Source: Paenibacillus sp. JJ-223
Lineage (GTDB): Bacteria > Bacillota > Bacilli > Paenibacillales > Paenibacillaceae
Direction: 5' to 3'
DNA: 64,000 nucleotides
NCBI RefSeq assembly: GCF_927798175.1
Contig: NZ_CAKMMP010000008.1
Location: forward strand, 62,001 to 126,000
The notes under the pieces: model-generated
Databases searched by the model: none
Seen by the model: only the letters and a program-made list of their open reading frames with translations
What the model was told of the DNA's origin: nothing
Translations under genes and position numbers: made by a program
In this document: piece after piece, positions 60,355 through 64,000 of the stretch
Position numbering within the stretch: the stretch's first letter is position 1
How the letters are laid out: each line of letters starts with the position of its first letter

Positions 60355-63276
60355 TTAATATCGTATCAGATCAAGCGTTTCATCAAATAACCCGCGCTGT
60401 TCTTCAATTTTATTCTCATTGCCGATGACACAGCGATACTCGTCTGCCAGGATCGCCGATACGAGCGGCGCAAAACCGACGATGTCGCTTTCCGTTGTGC
60501 CCAGCACTTCGTCGCGTTCCCGCTGAAGGTCTTCTTCCGTCACGTTGGACAAATAACACTCCAGGGAGAACACGCCTTCGCCATGAGGCGTACGCGGCGT
60601 ATCCAGGTCCTGAATAGCACCGATAATGTACCGCGTCATCTCGCGCTCATCCGCTTTGAACTGCTGCAAGTATTGCGGCATTTCCTCATACACCTTGAAC
60701 GTTTTCTCCAGATTGGGATCACGATAGGAGGCCATGTAACTGTCGCCATTCCGTCTGAACCCCGTCATGCAGCCGTAAGCGCCGCCTTTGGCCCTGATAT
60801 TCGTCCAGAGATAATCCAGGGAAAGAATGCCCTGCAGCACGCGCAGCGATCCGGTGTACCGATACCCTTTTGCGATGAAATTGCCCGTCTGCACCACATA
60901 CTGCACCTCCGAAGGAGACTTGAACCCCTCCTTATGATTCACCGGCTTGAACGACGGATCTTCCTTGGGCACATCATGGGTGAACAGTTTTCCTTTCAGT
61001 TGGGACACGCGCTGCTCCAGTCCGGCATAACCTTCGTCATCCGCCGTATAGCTCACGAGCAGGTTTTCCGGCCTGAAAATAATGCCGGTCAGTTCCCTGA
61101 AACGGTCGGCAAGCTCCTCTTTCCGTTCCTCGTAATGGGCCTGAACCTCCTCCAGCCACTGATAGAAAGAAATGCCGCCCACGGCTTCCCGGAACGAGGC
61201 TACCGCAGAGTGTTTGGCCGAGGATCTGCCCATGGCGGCGGAATGGCCGCTGTTGATCAAGCTGCGCTGCAGCTGGCCCTTCAACTGGGAGATGATTTCG
61301 TACAGACGTTTGGAGTCATCGAACTTGGAGGTCAGAATGATTTCCTCGATCATGTCAAAGGCAAATCCCAATTTGCTGTACAGCACCTTTGCGCTGAATT
61401 CAAAGTTTGCCTTATAGGCGTTAAACTGCTTCGCATCGGCGCTCGCGCTTACATTGGCCGAAATGCCGCCGGAATGAATATGGATTTCGTTAGACAGATC
61501 GCTAAACGTGTGGTTCGCCGTATTGACGTAACCAAGCACGCTTTTCAGCAGGCCGACGTAGGGCAGGAGACGTTCCGGCACCGATTTGACGTCAAACAAC
61601 AGTTTCAGGTATCCGATCCCGTTGGTGTACAAATTATGGTGAACGATCGTGGTGCCGTCTGCCTGTTTCAGCGTCTGATGCAGGACAGAGGCTTTCGGTT
61701 CAATATCCTCGATCGACAACGTCGGGATCGCTTGCTGCTGTTCTTTCGTCGACGGTGCATTCTGGTAGTCTGCGAGCGCCTGTGTCCGCTGTACCAGCTC
61801 TTGAACTTCCGTCTCGCTCAGTCCGGCCTGCAGCGCCTTCAGCTTCGCCTTGAGCGCTTCCTCCTTGCGCAAATTCAACCCTTTGTCGGGTGTCACCGCA
61901 ACGAAAGAAACATGCGTATTGTCCAGCAAATAGCGCTGAATCAGTTGTTCAAAGTATCCTTCCTTCATCTTTGTTCTCAGTGCGTCATACACCTCATTGG
62001 CTTCAAGGTACATGAACGGCGCCTGATCATCGTACAACCAGCTCTGCAATGTCTGGAGACCGTAGATGAGTCCTTTCGGCATTCTGCCGAAATCGGCCTC
62101 GCGATGGTTGAACTCATAGGAATTGATTCCCGCGAGCAGTGCCTTTGGATCGATCCCGTCCCGCACAACGCGTTCAAGCACCTCGCGCACCGTATCGAGG
62201 AACACCTGTTTGCTCTCCAGATTACTCTTTTTGAGTCCAATCGTCAGCACAGGCTGGTACAAGCTGTCATCGTATGAACCGTATACATCCTTCGCGATGC
62301 CCTTGTCCAGAAGGGCCTGCTTGAGAACAGCGCCTGGCGCGTTAAGGAGTGCGTACAACAAAATTTCGAGCGAAATGTTCAATTCTTTGTCCAACGTCGT
62401 TCCAATGACCGCATTGTATGTCAGGAAGCTGTTGTCGGTTTCCGATTCGGTGCTGCCGGCAGAATAACTCGTCACGACGTCCACGCGTTCTGCAAAAGGG
62501 GATTGCAGGCCGATGGCCGAATCCGGCTCTGTCCGATCATAATGGCTCAGATAGGCTTCATCCAGCCAGTTCAACTTTTCCTCCATATCCATGTCGCCAT
62601 ACAAATAGATGTAACTGTTGGACGGATGGTAGTACTTGGTGTGGAAATCCAGCAAACCCTGGTATGTAAGGTCCGGAATGGCATCGGGAATGCCGCCTGA
62701 CTCGTTGGAGTATGTCGTATCCGGGAACAGGGAATTCAGCACCGCACGGCGCACGACGCGTTCCGGCGACGAGAAAGCACCCTTCATTTCGTTGTATACG
62801 ACCCCGTTGTACGTTAACTCGTCTTCGGGGGAAGCCAGGTTGTAATTCCAGCCTTCCTGCAAAAATATTTTTTCGTTTTCATAAATGTTGGTGTTCAGTA
62901 CCGCATCCAGATAGATGTCCATCAGATTGTGAAAATCATGCGCGTTTCGGCTCGCAATCGGATATACCGTTTTGTCCGGATACGTCATAGCGTTCAAGAA
63001 TGTATTGAGTGAGCCTTTCAACAATTCTACAAAGGAATCTTTGGCCGGAAATTTCTTCGACCCGCAGAGCACCGAATGCTCCAAAATGTGCGGTACGCCC
63101 GTATCGTCGCTCGGCGGCGTTCTGAACCCGATATTAAACACCTTATTGTCATCCTCGTTGGACAGCAGCAAAATTCTGGCGCCTGACTTCGTATGTTCCA
63201 ACAGATAGGCGTCCGCTTTGAGTTCCTCGATCCTGCGCTCCTGCAATACTTGGTAAGCCTGAAGATTTTTCAACAT
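60355..63276 (-). CDS. M16C-family metalloprotease (presequence protease-like)
   Basis: A 973-residue zinc peptidase of the insulinase superfamily, subfamily M16C, which forms a closed chamber degrading short peptides. The inverted zinc motif HxxEH is HILEHSVLCGS near residue 63, with the distal Glu expected in the following NLMDIYLDAVL region. The four-domain length matches PreP/Cym1-type proteins. GGAGG lies 9 nt before the ATG. No signal peptide is seen, so it is probably cytosolic. Monocistronic. Confidence 0.93.
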   Translation of the reverse strand: MLKNLQAYQVLQERRIEELKADAYLLEHTKSGARILLLSNEDDNKVFNIGFRTPPSDDTGVPHILEHSVLCGSKKFPAKDSFVELLKGSLNTFLNAMTYPDKTVYPIASRNAHDFHNLMDIYLDAVLNTNIYENEKIFLQEGWNYNLASPEDELTYNGVVYNEMKGAFSSPERVVRRAVLNSLFPDTTYSNESGGIPDAIPDLTYQGLLDFHTKYYHPSNSYIYLYGDMDMEEKLNWLDEAYLSHYDRTEPDSAIGLQSPFAERVDVVTSYSAGSTESETDNSFLTYNAVIGTTLDKELNISLEILLYALLNAPGAVLKQALLDKGIAKDVYGSYDDSLYQPVLTIGLKKSNLESKQVFLDTVREVLERVVRDGIDPKALLAGINSYEFNHREADFGRMPKGLIYGLQTLQSWLYDDQAPFMYLEANEVYDALRTKMKEGYFEQLIQRYLLDNTHVSFVAVTPDKGLNLRKEEALKAKLKALQAGLSETEVQELVQRTQALADYQNAPSTKEQQQAIPTLSIEDIEPKASVLHQTLKQADGTTIVHHNLYTNGIGYLKLLFDVKSVPERLLPYVGLLKSVLGYVNTANHTFSDLSNEIHIHSGGISANVSASADAKQFNAYKANFEFSAKVLYSKLGFAFDMIEEIILTSKFDDSKRLYEIISQLKGQLQRSLINSGHSAAMGRSSAKHSAVASFREAVGGISFYQWLEEVQAHYEERKEELADRFRELTGIIFRPENLLVSYTADDEGYAGLEQRVSQLKGKLFTHDVPKEDPSFKPVNHKEGFKSPSEVQYVVQTGNFIAKGYRYTGSLRVLQGILSLDYLWTNIRAKGGAYGCMTGFRRNGDSYMASYRDPNLEKTFKVYEEMPQYLQQFKADEREMTRYIIGAIQDLDTPRTPHGEGVFSLECYLSNVTEEDLQRERDEVLGTTESDIVGFAPLVSAILADEYRCVIGNENKIEEQRGLFDETLDLIRY

Positions 63277-63601
63277 ATACCGAGTCCTCCATCATCAGAA
63301 ATGGTTTGTGCCTGTAAAAATCTCTGTAATTTATCCCGCAAGATAAAGGTAATTAATGACTATTTCCTCATTATACACGATCACTCGCCGTCTTCCTAAC
63401 CGAGGTTTTTTCCCGACAGAACGCCGTCTTAGATCCTATGTTTGGAGGATTGCGATTATGAGATTATACTTCCGTACAGCTATTGCATCGGGCAATTTTG
63501 CATACTGCTTGCTTCGATCCTAAAGTTCGTCCCCAATCCGCCCCCCAAAGAAGAAATAATGCACTCGTTCCCTTTGAATCGGGAGAGTTCATTCAAAATA
63601 C
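63277..63601. other. Intergenic region between the M16C gene and tRNA-Leu
   Basis: A TATAAT at about 63370 may be the -10 element of the M16C gene promoter. I see no credible coding frame or RNA gene in the rest. Confidence 0.35.
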
Positions 63602-63645
63602 AAAAAAAGGAAATCCCTTATGTATTAAGGGATTTCCTTTTTTTA
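63602..63645. terminator. tRNA-Leu terminator
   Basis: AAAAAAAGGAAATCCCTTA, TGTAT, and the perfect complement ending in seven T, directly downstream of the minus-strand tRNA. Confidence 0.9.
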
Positions 63646-63650
63646 ATGGA

Positions 63651-63736
63651 TGCCGAGGACCGGGATCGAACCGGTACGGTAGTCACCTACCGCAGGATTT
63701 TAAGTCCTGTGCGTCTGCCAATTCCGCCACCCCGGC
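63651..63736 (-). tRNA. tRNA-Leu (anticodon TAA)
   Basis: An 86-nt class II tRNA. The acceptor GCCGGGG pairs with CCTCGGC, the anticodon loop is CTTAAAA (anticodon TAA), there is a long variable arm (CGGTAG...CTACCG), and the T arm has GGTTCGATCC. The discriminator is A; CCA is not encoded. Confidence 0.95.
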
Positions 63737-63777
63737 ATATGTATGTCCTTCTTTAATTACTTGAGGCGACAAGAAAT

Positions 63778-63806
63778 ATAATATCATGTTATTAATCATT
63801 ATGCAA
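63778..63806 (-). promoter_or_regulatory. Sigma-A promoter of tRNA-Leu
   Basis: On the minus strand TTGCAT, 17 bp, TATTAT, about 40 bp upstream of the tRNA. Confidence 0.7.
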
Positions 63807-63881
63807 CATATTTTTTATAATTGTAATGAATAAACGTGAGTGCACAACCATCGCCCCATATTTGTCTCATGACATGGAAAC

Positions 63882-63913
63882 GGGACTGCCGGACAAAGCC
63901 GGCAGTCCCTCTG
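63882..63913. terminator. Terminator-like hairpin near the window end
   Basis: GGGACTGCCGG, 6 nt, CCGGCAGTCCC is a perfect 11-bp stem; no good T tract follows on either strand. It may end a minus-strand transcript that begins beyond the window. Confidence 0.5.
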
Positions 63914-64000
63914 GAAAATCCGAGTTGCGGTCTCGAATTTTCAGATCAACCATCTATATTAAGGGAGGTGTGAGTAAAGAATACATCGCCAACATTAAAA

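Noticed and set aside
63970..64000. Start of a gene at the right edge (GTG AGT AAA GAA...)
   Set aside because: GGGAGG is only 1 nt from the GTG and just ten codons are visible; there is not enough to call a CDS.

Overview
The window looks like a chromosomal segment of a Paenibacillus-type spore former (Bacillota). The base composition is moderate, most genes have strong AGGAGG-type ribosome sites with ATG/GTG/TTG starts, and many families typical of that group occur (YlaN, YugN, YtxJ of the bacillithiol system, DUF1054/YktB, DUF1292, DUF3889, YjcZ-like, AcsA/AcuA, CcpA, SpeA). The genus is an inference from gene content; no ribosomal RNA gene is present.

Layout. 1-3.6 kb: a helicase-associated protein (cut by the window edge) and an XPB-type helicase. 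3.7-14 kb: M20 amidohydrolase, YugN-like protein, FtsW, Asp23 protein, Ca2+/H+ exchanger, YlaN, an HPr-like protein without the phosphorylatable histidine region, an M29 aminopeptidase, a lipoprotein and a GAF-GGDEF protein. 14-18.1 kb: rpsD with a long leader, and a class A PBP with FN3 domains. 18.3-31.6 kb: carbon control and central metabolism: acsA/acuA around a cre site, mtnN, ccpA, ytxJ, a DJ-1/PfpI protein, an overlapping PTS IICBA-ptsI operon, a CoA-binding protein, a divergent aroA, a rhodanese and aroK. 32-38 kb: gnd, a hypothetical protein, DUF1054, an MFS transporter and speA.

38.2-43.4 kb is the accessory region. Two divergent two-gene units (BacA-like plus DUF2000; ATP-grasp ligase plus MFS transporter) are bracketed by a decayed IS5-type transposase on the left and a decayed IS4-type transposase on the right. 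The gene set resembles the bacilysin logic of a prephenate-derived amino acid, an ATP-grasp ligase and an exporter, but lacks other bac genes. It is the best candidate here for an undescribed system.

43.5-64 kb: DUF1292, an exported stalk-domain protein, a tetR-SDR operon with a palindromic operator, several very small proteins, a YdhK lipoprotein behind a CsoR-like palindrome, tRNA-Val, GNAT, DUF3892, a small operon under a LexA-type SOS box, DUF3889, Mn catalase, an ABC exporter, a Fur-box-preceded pair of siderophore permeases, a glycerophosphodiesterase, a YjcZ-like protein, a LOG-family protein, uracil-DNA glycosylase, an M16C metalloprotease and tRNA-Leu.

How the genes connect: CcpA, PTS enzyme I, a sugar permease, an HPr-like protein that keeps the Ser46-type site, and the cre-controlled acetate pair make this a carbon catabolite control neighbourhood. 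aroA and aroK belong to the shikimate pathway. Nearly every transcription unit ends in a clear intrinsic terminator, which helped to confirm small genes.
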